Source of the DNA: Caryophanales bacterium
GTDB lineage: Bacteria > Bacillota_I > Bacilli_A > RFN20 > JAISJY01
Assembly (NCBI GenBank): GCA_031261365.1
Contig: JAISJY010000193.1
Coordinates: 1-8,500 of the forward strand
Length of the DNA: 8,500 nucleotides
Direction of reading: 5' to 3'
Part shown: piece by piece, positions 1-6,716 of the stretch
How positions within the stretch are numbered: the first letter of the stretch is position 1
Layout: every line of letters begins with the position of its first letter
Notes under the pieces: model-generated
Told to the model about the DNA's origin: nothing
Seen by the model: the letters and a program-made list of their open reading frames with translations, nothing else
Databases searched by the model: none
Translations under genes and position numbers: made by a program

Positions 1-141
1 ATACCAATGGAAGCAATAGTTTATCAATTTGGTGATGTTGGTAATACTTTAGCAACTGCTAAGAACATCTTATTAACAACTAATAATCAATATAATTATA
101 ACTATGCTCTCTCTGTTAATAAAGTCGGTTATGGAACAGGT
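1..141 (+). repeat. Module-end repeat, copy 1 (Ile-Pro-Met to YNYNYAL-x-Gly-Thr-Gly)
   Basis: This stretch encodes about 47 residues from Ile-Pro-Met through YNYNYAL to Gly-Tyr-Gly-Thr-Gly. It matches the segment encoded at 598-735 in order and spacing, and more loosely 1291-1452. It marks the end of one beta-sandwich unit. Confidence 0.65.
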
Positions 142-1521
142 AGTTTAGGTGATAATAGTTTTGTTTATCATCCTCTTGAAGTTGATACATATTATAATGT
201 GGGTGGTTCTTTAGAAGTTATTGATGTTCAAGACTGGACTATTGCAGAGTCAACTCCTTATCCATTTAGAACAGGTGATTATGAAGCCTTTAGAAATGGT
301 AAACTTTGGATTGCTCCAGCAACAGGTAGTGCAGTTGATGATACTCAAACTTTAGAAATTGTTTTTGATAATGTTAGTGATTTAACTTCAGCTAGTTATT
401 TAGCAATTCAATTTGGAAGTGTTAGTGGTTCACCAGGTTTAACTTATGCTTTAAAATCTGGAAGTGATTTATATTCAATTGCTAATGTTCCTGATGGTGA
501 AAAAGTTTATACTATTGTGGAAAGTGGAAGTATTGGAATAGGAGCAATTGTGCAGTATCAGTCAGCAACTATTTCTTTAGCTAATGGAGCTGTTTTAATA
601 CCAATGTCTGCTATGGCATTTAAAGAAACACATACTAGTGATTTATCAACTGTTACTTCTTTGGTTATTACAACTAATAGAAGATATAACTACAATTATG
701 CTTTAAAGTTTGGTGAAATAGGTGTTTATACAGGCGAGATAGGTGAAGAAGGAATGGCATTTAGTAAATTATTAGATTTATCAACTGACAAAACTAGTCA
801 ATTTATTAAGTCTGGTCAAGTTACTAATGAATGTAATTTAGGTGTGGCTGATGAAAGAACAATATATGGTGATACGGTTGTTAGTGTAACAGGAACAGGT
901 AAGAACTCTGCTAATTTTAGTGTTTGGTCTGGTGGTTCTTTTGGTAGTGTAACAATGGTAGAAGATTTTTATGGAGATAGAGCTTTTCAATTAGTGGCAA
1001 CAGGAAGTAATCCAGGTGGAGATGCTTACACGGCTATTGATATTTCACAAGGTGGTTTTTCTTGGGGTGATAGAAAAGGTATTTCTTTCTATGCTAGAAA
1101 TGATTCAGAAGCAGAAGTTTCTTTTAACTTTGAAACTGATTGTCGCGTAGTTGCTAGTGGTAAGTCAGACAGATTTAATATTAAACAAGGTTATAGATAT
1201 TATTTATATGATGTTAATAGTCAAAAAACTTTCATTTATATGACAAAACCAACAGCCACTTTACCGGTTGGATTTGAAGGTTGGGTTAGAATACCTTTTG
1301 ATGCTTTCTTTAGAGCAGATTGGTCAACTAATGGAGTTACTAAAGAATTATTTATGTCAGAAGGAACAATAGTAAGTTATTTAGCGATTACAATTAATGC
1401 TTCTCAATATTTGAATTTACCATTTACTTTAAATAAAGTTGGAGCATATTCAGTAACACCAACAATTACAGGATTATGGAATAAGACAGGTTCATCCATT
1501 CCTGAATTAATGGATTTATAG
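1..1521 (+). CDS. C-terminal part of a large extracellular protein with tandem CBM-like beta-sandwich modules (5' partial)
   Basis: The frame is open to base 1, and the ATG at 7 lies inside a repeated unit: Ile-Pro-Met there recurs as Ile-Pro-Met at residues 198-200 (numbering the ATG as 1). The true start is therefore upstream. The protein is built from beta-rich modules of about 200-230 residues. Each ends in a matching segment: residues 1-45, 198-243 and 429-482. The first two carry YNYNYAL followed by a Gly-x-Tyr/Val-x-Thr-Gly turn; the third keeps the N-K-V-G-A-Y equivalent. Residues 300-435 (GISFYARND, GFEGWVRIPFDAFF) have the look of carbohydrate-binding beta-sandwich domains in Bacillota glycan-active proteins. 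There is no LPXTG, C-terminal helix or S-layer motif, so any anchor or catalytic domain must be N-terminal and out of view. It ends TAG nine bases before a lipoprotein gene. A glycan-binding role is inference; an adhesin built of the same fold is the alternative. Confidence 0.7.
   Translation: MPMEAIVYQFGDVGNTLATAKNILLTTNNQYNYNYALSVNKVGYGTGSLGDNSFVYHPLEVDTYYNVGGSLEVIDVQDWTIAESTPYPFRTGDYEAFRNGKLWIAPATGSAVDDTQTLEIVFDNVSDLTSASYLAIQFGSVSGSPGLTYALKSGSDLYSIANVPDGEKVYTIVESGSIGIGAIVQYQSATISLANGAVLIPMSAMAFKETHTSDLSTVTSLVITTNRRYNYNYALKFGEIGVYTGEIGEEGMAFSKLLDLSTDKTSQFIKSGQVTNECNLGVADERTIYGDTVVSVTGTGKNSANFSVWSGGSFGSVTMVEDFYGDRAFQLVATGSNPGGDAYTAIDISQGGFSWGDRKGISFYARNDSEAEVSFNFETDCRVVASGKSDRFNIKQGYRYYLYDVNSQKTFIYMTKPTATLPVGFEGWVRIPFDAFFRADWSTNGVTKELFMSEGTIVSYLAITINASQYLNLPFTLNKVGAYSVTPTITGLWNKTGSSIPELMDL
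598..735 (+). repeat. Module-end repeat, copy 2
   Basis: This stretch encodes 46 residues from Ile-Pro-Met (198-200) through YNYNYAL (227-233) to Tyr-Thr-Gly. It is the second copy of the unit at 1-141. DNA identity is partial, so it is an old duplication. A third, more diverged copy runs 1291-1452, with Ile-Pro-Phe at 429-431. Confidence 0.65.
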
Positions 1522-1525
1522 GAGG
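1520..1525 (+). promoter_or_regulatory. Ribosome binding site AGGAGG overlapping the preceding stop codon
   Basis: A perfect AGGAGG begins inside the TAG stop of the upstream gene and lies five bases before the ATG at 1531. It fixes that start and leaves no room for a promoter, so the two genes are probably co-transcribed. Confidence 0.85.
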
Positions 1526-1530
1526 AAAAG

Positions 1531-2703
1531 ATGAAAAAATATTTATTGTTATTATTAGTATTGTTAGTGGGTTGTAAAACTACTAATAGTTCAAGTGTTG
1601 GAGATAGTTCAACAGTGACAAGTGCTGGAGATAGTTCAACAGTGACAAGTGTTACTTCTTCAAGCACTAGTAGTTCTGTTATTGAAGAATCTAGTTCTGC
1701 TCCTGAAGTAGTCTATGGTATTCCTACTCCAGCAACAGGCTTTTATATGAAAGATGCTGATATTATTGAAGAGAGTAATAAAGACAGATATTTACTTTAT
1801 TTAACTAATGCTGAGGCTGGTGAAGAAGATAATGTTATTGCTATTAGAAAAGGAACATTTGATGCTGAAAATGGTTATGCTTATTCAGCTGAACATTTAG
1901 TATTGACACCTTCAAGTACAGGTTGGGACAAGAACTTAAGTTCTGCTTCTATTAGTAAAGGTGATTTTAATTATGCTGGAAATAGTTATTCTTATTTATT
2001 AGCTTATGGAGGTTCGGTAGTTGCTGATAAAGCTTATTCAATTGGTTTAGCAGTAGCTAATAATCCTTTAGGAACTTGGACTAGAGTTGGAACTGAACCT
2101 GTTATTAAATATGAACCAGCAATTTATGGTTCAACATATTCTGGTTTTTATGCTCCTTCTTTGGTTAATTTAAGTCAAACAAGTATTATGAGGTTATTCT
2201 ATACTTGGGCAGATGCTTATGGACATTTTACTTATTTTGTTGATTTTGATGCTAGTGATTTAAGTGATATTGATATAGAAGGTTTTGTGATGGTACCAAC
2301 AAATGGTGATTTAGATTCAGGAGATGCTGTTACAATGATTCCAAATGCTGATTTTGCTTATGATGCTGAAAGTGAAGAGTTTTATATGATTAAAGATTAT
2401 TCTCCAGCAGCTAGTAAAGCTCCAAAGGTTTCTATTAAAATTGAATTAGCAAAAATTAGTGAAGAGGAACTTTACACAACTGATATTGGAGAAGGCTGGG
2501 AAAGTTTAAATGTTTGGATTTTCTTAGATACTCCGAATAGTGACTGGGAAAGATTATATTCTGGAACTATTGTAAGTGATGAGTATGGTCATCTTTTGAC
2601 AAGTGAAAAGATAGAGGTTATTTATAATATTTCTGATTTAGAACAAAATACTCCTTCATATATTTTCACTCAAAGATTAGTTGAAACTTTCTACGAGGTT
2701 TAG
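1531..2703 (+). CDS. Surface lipoprotein with a divergent five-bladed beta-propeller (motif-deficient paralogue)
   Basis: A 390-residue protein starting MKKYLLLLLVLLVGC: a lipoprotein signal with lipobox Leu-Val-Gly-Cys and lipidated Cys15. A Ser/Thr-rich spacer (residues 16-58) follows, then a propeller-like domain. Five blade-start segments align in order with the three downstream paralogues: residues 66-75, W132-G144 (WDKNLSSASISKG), FYAPSL, IPNADFAYD and the SGTIVSDEYGH segment. The paralogues' WDxRHTCDP motif is replaced here: its His, Cys and Asp positions carry Asn/Leu/Ser. Their conserved Glu in NE(V/T)G is Ser170, and the other two shared cysteines are Leu91 and Ser162. If those residues form the active site, this protein is a binding or structural relative. 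It lacks the small N-terminal beta domain of two paralogues. Lipoprotein and homology to the neighbours are clear; the GH43/GH32-like fold and lack of catalysis are inferred. Confidence 0.7.
   Translation: MKKYLLLLLVLLVGCKTTNSSSVGDSSTVTSAGDSSTVTSVTSSSTSSSVIEESSSAPEVVYGIPTPATGFYMKDADIIEESNKDRYLLYLTNAEAGEEDNVIAIRKGTFDAENGYAYSAEHLVLTPSSTGWDKNLSSASISKGDFNYAGNSYSYLLAYGGSVVADKAYSIGLAVANNPLGTWTRVGTEPVIKYEPAIYGSTYSGFYAPSLVNLSQTSIMRLFYTWADAYGHFTYFVDFDASDLSDIDIEGFVMVPTNGDLDSGDAVTMIPNADFAYDAESEEFYMIKDYSPAASKAPKVSIKIELAKISEEELYTTDIGEGWESLNVWIFLDTPNSDWERLYSGTIVSDEYGHLLTSEKIEVIYNISDLEQNTPSYIFTQRLVETFYEV
1594..1647 (+). repeat. 27-bp in-frame tandem duplication in lipoprotein linker
   Basis: Two adjacent 27-base units (1594-1620 and 1621-1647) differ at a single base (T1598 versus C1625). 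They encode SVGDSSTVT and SAGDSSTVT just after the lipidated cysteine. The near-perfect identity indicates a recent duplication that changes spacer length without shifting the frame. Confidence 0.9.
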
Positions 2704-2710
2704 TTATTAT
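2681..2710 (+). promoter_or_regulatory. Candidate sigma-70 promoter at the end of the first lipoprotein gene
   Basis: TTGAAA (2681-2686) and TATTAT (2705-2710) are separated by 18 bases; each differs from consensus at one position. A start about seven bases downstream would fall near 2717, inside the left arm of the hairpin at 2711-2732, so such a transcript could not form that hairpin. AT-rich DNA produces chance matches, so confidence is limited. Confidence 0.35.
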
Positions 2711-2735
2711 AGGAGGGGTTAATCCCCCTCCTTTT
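2711..2735 (+). terminator. GC-rich hairpin with short T-run: intergenic terminator or attenuator
   Basis: AGGAGGGG (2711-2718) pairs perfectly with CCCCTCCT (2725-2732) around a six-base loop, giving an 8-bp stem in very AT-rich DNA. Four Ts follow (2732-2735). It begins seven bases after the TAG of the upstream gene. The short T-run suggests partial termination or mRNA processing rather than a full stop, tuning expression of the downstream lipoprotein genes. Confidence 0.6.
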
Positions 2736-2740
2736 AGGAG
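2728..2740 (+). promoter_or_regulatory. Ribosome binding site AGGAG inside a possible alternative hairpin
   Basis: AGGAG (2736-2740) lies seven bases before the ATG at 2748 and is that gene's ribosome binding site. It can pair with CTCCT (2728-2732) across a TTT loop. Those same bases form the right arm of the hairpin at 2711-2732, so the two structures exclude each other. The binding site is certain; the switch is a reading of the complementarity only. Confidence 0.5.
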
Positions 2741-2747
2741 ATTTATT

Positions 2748-4271
2748 ATGAAAAAAATATTACCTTTGCTAATGTTATTAGTCTCTTGTGTTTCAGTAAA
2801 CTCAACTTCTAGTAGTTCTAATAATGAGAGTTCTTTAATAAGTTCTATTGAGAGTTCTTTTATTGAAAGTTCTAGTTCTAATGAAGATACTATTTTAGGC
2901 AATTATGTTTTAATTAGTAAAACTGTTAATGATGTTGATGTAACTAGTCAATATTTATATGGTTTATTGTCTTTAAGTGAGGAAATTGGAGTTATGGAGT
3001 TTGTTGATGCTTATGGTAAAACAAGAGAGGAAGGAACTTATACTTATAGTGAAACGACCTTAGCTTTAGTGGTTGGAGTAAAAACTTATAACTTTACTAT
3101 TACAGGTTTATATAGTGAACTTAGATATAGTGGGAGAATTAATAAGAAAAATGTTGAGTATGTTTTTTCACATGATTTTAATTTTGAAAAAGAAGCAACA
3201 GAAGGTTTAGTAGCTTTTAATGAAGAATTATTTGGTGATAATATTAATGAGAACTTTTATAATTATTGTCCGACGGCTTTTTTTGAAGGAAATGCTATTA
3301 TGCATATTTATTATTGTGCTAATAAAACTTCTGGTAATGTGACAGATTATATTATTTATAGAAGGGGTAACTTAAATTATGATGGGAAATGGGTTTTTAG
3401 TGCTAAAGAAATTGTTTTAGAACCTACTCCCGCAACTTGGGATGCTCGACATACTTGTGACCCTTCAGTTGTTAAAGGAGTATTTTCTTATAATGAAGTT
3501 ACTTATAGTTATTTAATGGCATATTTAGGTTGTGTGACTAATGATTCTAGTAGAAATGAAGTTGGTATTGCAGTTGCAACTAGTCCAGAAGGACCTTGGA
3601 TTAAAGTGGTTGAAGTAAATCCAATTGCTAATTATTATGAATCTATTGAATATATTTCTGATGAATGGACTTGGGGTTATGGGCAACCTTCTCTTCTTTC
3701 AGTTGATAAAGAAGGTAAAGTTTTATTGTTTTATACTAAAGGTATCATTAGTGGAACCTTTGAATATGTGGAAGAATGGGATTTAACTGATTTGAATAAT
3801 CCTCTTAAAATAAGTGCTAAAAACATTTCTAATTATGGAGTTGTTAATGCTTCGGGGCAAACTGATGTTATTAATAATGCTGATTTTACTTATGATGCTC
3901 TTAATAATCTTATTTATGTTATTAAAGAAGATTTTCCTTATATGACTAATGGACAAACTGATTGGTTAACAGGGGCAAATACTGTTTTGGTAGCGAACTT
4001 AAATAGTAATGATAAATTAGATTCTTTATTTACAGATTTTAATGTTAGGTGGGAAAAGATTGATAGTATTAATCAAAATGCTACAGGTTTTGCTAGAGTT
4101 CATAATGCTTGTATTGTGACAGATGCTTATGGTTGGTTAATTAATCCTTATCAATTACCTTTTGTTTACACGAGTTCAGCTTTGAAAGAAGATTTTCCTA
4201 ATTGGGACAGTGGAGGACAATGGCCTGCTTTGCATACTTATAGATTACATGGGTATTTATTAGAGTTATGA
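2748..4271 (+). CDS. Surface lipoprotein: small beta domain plus GH43/GH32-like five-bladed beta-propeller
   Basis: A 507-residue protein with signal MKKILPLLMLLVSC, lipobox Leu-Val-Ser-Cys and lipidated Cys14. A Ser/Asn/Glu linker (17-47) leads to a small beta-rich domain (about 48-145; GNYVLIS, EGTYTYSE, YVFSHDF) resembling lipocalin-like lipoprotein domains. From Leu-Phe-Gly 161-163 onward is a propeller with five blade starts: NYCPTA, W231-DARHTCDPSV, WGYGQPSLL, NNADFTYD and VHNACIVTD. Asp238 of HTCDP and Glu271 of NEVGI are conserved with two paralogues and are the best candidates for acidic active-site residues; Cys190, Cys237 and Cys262 are also shared. The likely role is hydrolysis or binding of a glycan at the cell surface; the family assignment rests on pattern, not on a profile match. 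A clear ribosome binding site fixes the start. Its stop overlaps the next start as ATGA. Confidence 0.75.
   Translation: MKKILPLLMLLVSCVSVNSTSSSSNNESSLISSIESSFIESSSSNEDTILGNYVLISKTVNDVDVTSQYLYGLLSLSEEIGVMEFVDAYGKTREEGTYTYSETTLALVVGVKTYNFTITGLYSELRYSGRINKKNVEYVFSHDFNFEKEATEGLVAFNEELFGDNINENFYNYCPTAFFEGNAIMHIYYCANKTSGNVTDYIIYRRGNLNYDGKWVFSAKEIVLEPTPATWDARHTCDPSVVKGVFSYNEVTYSYLMAYLGCVTNDSSRNEVGIAVATSPEGPWIKVVEVNPIANYYESIEYISDEWTWGYGQPSLLSVDKEGKVLLFYTKGIISGTFEYVEEWDLTDLNNPLKISAKNISNYGVVNASGQTDVINNADFTYDALNNLIYVIKEDFPYMTNGQTDWLTGANTVLVANLNSNDKLDSLFTDFNVRWEKIDSINQNATGFARVHNACIVTDAYGWLINPYQLPFVYTSSALKEDFPNWDSGGQWPALHTYRLHGYLLEL
2814..2879 (+). repeat. Degenerate in-frame AGTTCT (Ser-Ser) repeat in lipoprotein linker
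   Basis: AGTTCT occurs at 2814, 2829, 2841, 2853, 2868 and 2874, always in the Ser-Ser reading phase and spaced 6, 12 or 15 bases apart. It encodes a flexible Ser-Ser-Ile-Glu type spacer between the lipid anchor and the first folded domain. Confidence 0.75.
3509..3539 (+). repeat. 31-base identical block shared by adjacent paralogues, copy 1
   Basis: This block encodes the YLMAYLGCVT strand and is identical at the DNA level to 4552-4582 in the next gene. A further 21-base identity pairs 3671-3691 with 4708-4728. These direct repeats, about 1.04 kb apart, show that the two genes arose by tandem duplication. Confidence 0.85.
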
Positions 4272-5296
4272 AGTCTTTGTTTGGTAAAAGTTTAAAAAGA
4301 AACTATTATAATTATTGTCCAAGTTTATTAATTGAAGATGATAAATTATTTGTTTGGTATTGTACTAATAAAATTAGTGGTAATATTACAGATTATATTG
4401 GTTTTAGAACTGCTATAAAAGATAATGGTTTATGGAAGTTTTCTAAAGAAAGATTAGTGTTGGAACCGAGTAAAGATAAATGGGATGCCAGACATACTTG
4501 TGACCCTTCTGTTATTAAAGGAGTTTTTTCTTTTAATAAAATTACTTATAATTATTTAATGGCATATTTAGGTTGTGTGACTGATGACTGTAAAGATAAT
4601 GAGGTTGGTTTAGCCTTTTCTGAAACCATTAAAGGACCTTGGCATAAATTAGCTAATCCTATTGCTAATTATTTAACTTCTCCTGACTGTTTAAAACCTC
4701 ATACTTTTTGGGGTTATGGGCAACCTTCACTTCTTTCTTTTGATAAAAGGGGTAAAGTTCTTTTATTTTATACAGTTGGTTTAGAAAAGTCTTATACTAA
4801 GTTAGAACTTTGGGATTTTTCTGATTTAGCTAATCCTTTAAAATTAAGAGAAACAATTTTGAGTAATGAAGGTTATTTAAACTCTTTAGGAAAACAAGAT
4901 TCTTTAGTTAATGCTGATTTTGCTTATGATTTTAAAAATAAAATATTGTACGCGGTCAGTGATACTAAAATAAGAGGAGAAGAACCTAGTTATATTTCTA
5001 ATGAAGTGCCTGTATTAAGAGCAGATTTAAAAAACTCATTGGAGTCTTTATTTGAGGGTAACTTTTCTTGGAAAGTAATTTACAGCATAAATCAAAGTGT
5101 TTCTACCTTTCCTAAAAATCATAATCCCGGTTTAGTTAGTGATAGTTATGGTTATTTAAGAGATAGTGATAATTTAGATGTGGCTTATACAGTTTCAGAT
5201 TTAAATAAGATGCATTTAAGAAGAAAAGGTATTTGGTCTTCTTTAGCAACATACCGAGTTTATTTAAAAGGAGTTATATTAAATGAAAAGAATTAA
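4268..5296 (+). CDS. Leaderless GH43/GH32-like beta-propeller protein, probably cytoplasmic
   Basis: A 342-residue protein that is a bare propeller. Leu4-Phe5-Gly6 aligns with Leu-Phe-Gly 161-163 of the preceding gene and 141-143 of the following one, so it begins at the domain boundary. It has no signal peptide, lipobox, linker or small beta domain. Five blade starts are present: NYCPSLL, W72-DARHTCDPSV, WGYGQPSLL, VNADFAYD and NHNPGLVSD. Candidate acidic residues Asp79 and Glu112 and cysteines 32, 78 and 103 are all kept, so it looks functional. The ATG overlaps the upstream TGA and there is no strong ribosome binding site, implying translational coupling. No later ATG occurs before the YLMAY segment, which supports this start. 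It may act on imported oligosaccharide inside the cell; non-classical export or a decaying duplicate are alternatives. Confidence 0.75.
   Translation: MKSLFGKSLKRNYYNYCPSLLIEDDKLFVWYCTNKISGNITDYIGFRTAIKDNGLWKFSKERLVLEPSKDKWDARHTCDPSVIKGVFSFNKITYNYLMAYLGCVTDDCKDNEVGLAFSETIKGPWHKLANPIANYLTSPDCLKPHTFWGYGQPSLLSFDKRGKVLLFYTVGLEKSYTKLELWDFSDLANPLKLRETILSNEGYLNSLGKQDSLVNADFAYDFKNKILYAVSDTKIRGEEPSYISNEVPVLRADLKNSLESLFEGNFSWKVIYSINQSVSTFPKNHNPGLVSDSYGYLRDSDNLDVAYTVSDLNKMHLRRKGIWSSLATYRVYLKGVILNEKN
4552..4582 (+). repeat. 31-base identical block shared by adjacent paralogues, copy 2
   Basis: Identical to 3509-3539. It encodes the same YLMAYLGCVT strand in the leaderless paralogue and is a potential site for recombination or gene conversion between the two genes. 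Confidence 0.85.
5268..5273 (+). promoter_or_regulatory. Ribosome binding site AAGGAG within the upstream gene
   Basis: AAGGAG lies nine bases before the ATG at 5283, inside the last codons of the preceding gene. It selects that ATG even though the two genes overlap by 14 bases. Confidence 0.8.
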
Positions 5297-6716
5297 AGCT
5301 TTTATCGGTTTATTTATATTATGTAGTTGTCAAGTAACAACTTCTAGTAGTTCTTTTGATTATAAAATTGTTAGTGGTGTTTATGAATTGTTGAGTGCCA
5401 CTTTAGATGAGATAGATATTAAAAGTGAGTTTAATTTATATAATATTACCTTATTAGAAGATAAAACTATGAATGTTTTTTTAAGTAGAGGAGGTTTAAT
5501 AAACAAAAGAGATTCTACTTATATAGTGGAGGAAAATACTTTAACTGAAACATATCACGCTGAAACATTTCTTTATGAGATAGATTTTGATAATAAAACT
5601 TTAAGGAATACTATAGAGGAATATGGACAAACTTTAGTGACAGTTTTTAAAAAGAAAGTTAATCCTGATGATATTGATAAGACGGTTAATTTTAATGATG
5701 TTTTATTTGGAGAAGATATAGATTCTGTCAAGAAATATAATTATGCTCCTTCAGCGATTAGAACAGTTGAAGAAGGACAAGAAGTCATGCATGTTTGGTA
5801 TTGTACTAATATTTCAAGTGCAGTTATAGTTGATTATATTGGTTATAGAAAAGGAATATTAGGTTTAGATAATAAGTGGACTTTTAGTGAAGAAGAAATT
5901 GTTTTAGGTCCAACTCCTGATACTTGGGATGGTAGACATACTTGTGACCCTGCAGTTATTATGGGTAATTTTAATTATAATGATGTTTCTTATAAGTATA
6001 TGATGTCTTATTTAGGTTGTACAACTGAAGATTATTCTAATAATGAAACAGGTTTGGCAGTTGCTAATAATCCAGCGGGTCCTTGGTTAAAATTAGACCA
6101 CTTAAATCCAATTGTACCTTGGTCTAAAAATAATTTTTCTGGGACTTGGGGAACAGGAATGCCATCTTTATTATCTGTTGATAAGCAAGGTATTGTCTTT
6201 TTATTTTATATGGATTCTAAAGTTGGAGTGGGTGTTGAAAAGTGGGATTTTTCTGATTTAAATAATCCTTTACAGTTATTACAAACTAAATTAACCCATA
6301 ATGGTGTTTATAACCACGCGGGTAATAAAATAAACTTAGGGTATATTGATGTAGCTTATGATGAAGTAAAAGATAGATTATATTTAATGTCTGGAACTCA
6401 TGAAAAAGATCCACCAGATGGGAGTAGGTCTTTGGTTAATTCCCATTGTGTTGTTGTTTATTTAGATGGCATCAGTAATATGAATGTCTTAACAAATACT
6501 TTAGCTAATATGGTTTATAATTGGCAAACTTTAGATTATGTGGGTCCTGAAGAAACAGGTTGGGTTAGAAATCATAATCCTTGTTTGGTGACAGACCCTT
6601 ATGGAAGAGTTTTTGATTCTAATAATTTGTGGACTATTGTTTCAACAGGTTTAAATACTTATCCTTTTGATAATATATTTACTTATCGTTTAAAAGGTTA
6701 TATATTTTCAGTTTAG
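5283..6716 (+). CDS. Surface lipoprotein: small beta domain plus GH43/GH32-like five-bladed beta-propeller (third paralogue)
   Basis: A 477-residue protein with signal MKRIKAFIGLFILCSC; the lipobox is Leu-Cys-Ser-Cys with lipidated Cys16 (Cys at -2 is uncommon but tolerated). A very short serine linker leads to a small beta domain (about 27-125; SGVYELLSATLDEIDIK, VTVFKKK) matching the one in the gene at 2748 in layout but not closely in sequence. The propeller starts at Leu-Phe-Gly 141-143, with blade starts YNYAPSA, W215-DGRHTCDPAV, WGTGMPSLL, YIDVAYD and NHNPCLVTD. Candidate acidic residues are Asp222 and Glu255; cysteines 174, 221 and 246 match the paralogues. It is the most diverged of the three motif-complete copies, which suggests a different glycan or linkage. 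Its 3' end overlaps the convergent minus-strand gene by nine bases. Lipoprotein and paralogy are secure; enzymatic function is inferred. Confidence 0.75.
   Translation: MKRIKAFIGLFILCSCQVTTSSSSFDYKIVSGVYELLSATLDEIDIKSEFNLYNITLLEDKTMNVFLSRGGLINKRDSTYIVEENTLTETYHAETFLYEIDFDNKTLRNTIEEYGQTLVTVFKKKVNPDDIDKTVNFNDVLFGEDIDSVKKYNYAPSAIRTVEEGQEVMHVWYCTNISSAVIVDYIGYRKGILGLDNKWTFSEEEIVLGPTPDTWDGRHTCDPAVIMGNFNYNDVSYKYMMSYLGCTTEDYSNNETGLAVANNPAGPWLKLDHLNPIVPWSKNNFSGTWGTGMPSLLSVDKQGIVFLFYMDSKVGVGVEKWDFSDLNNPLQLLQTKLTHNGVYNHAGNKINLGYIDVAYDEVKDRLYLMSGTHEKDPPDGSRSLVNSHCVVVYLDGISNMNVLTNTLANMVYNWQTLDYVGPEETGWVRNHNPCLVTDPYGRVFDSNNLWTIVSTGLNTYPFDNIFTYRLKGYIFSV

Noticed and set aside
7..9. ATG at base 7 as the true start of the first gene
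   Set aside because: The frame is open upstream to base 1, the Ile-Pro-Met here is an internal repeat of residues 198-200, no signal peptide follows, and there is no room to see a ribosome binding site.
1404..1667. Minus-strand reading frame of 87 codons
   Set aside because: It lies antisense across the end of one gene and the start of the next, and its Glu/Leu/Val-rich repeats are just the complement of the serine-rich linker codons.
2666..2902. Minus-strand reading frame of 78 codons
   Set aside because: Its Glu-Leu-Ser repeats are the complement of the AGTTCT linker repeat; no ribosome binding site or family resemblance.
4269..4271. TGA read as tryptophan (Mycoplasma-type code)
   Set aside because: TGA ends three genes at sensible family boundaries, two in ATGA overlaps, and all tryptophans at conserved positions use TGG.
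4260..4280. The two adjacent genes at 2748 and 4268 as one gene split by a frameshift
   Set aside because: The first ends with a complete final blade (HTYRLHGYLLEL), matching the C-terminus of the paralogue at 5283, and the second begins a fresh propeller at its own first blade.
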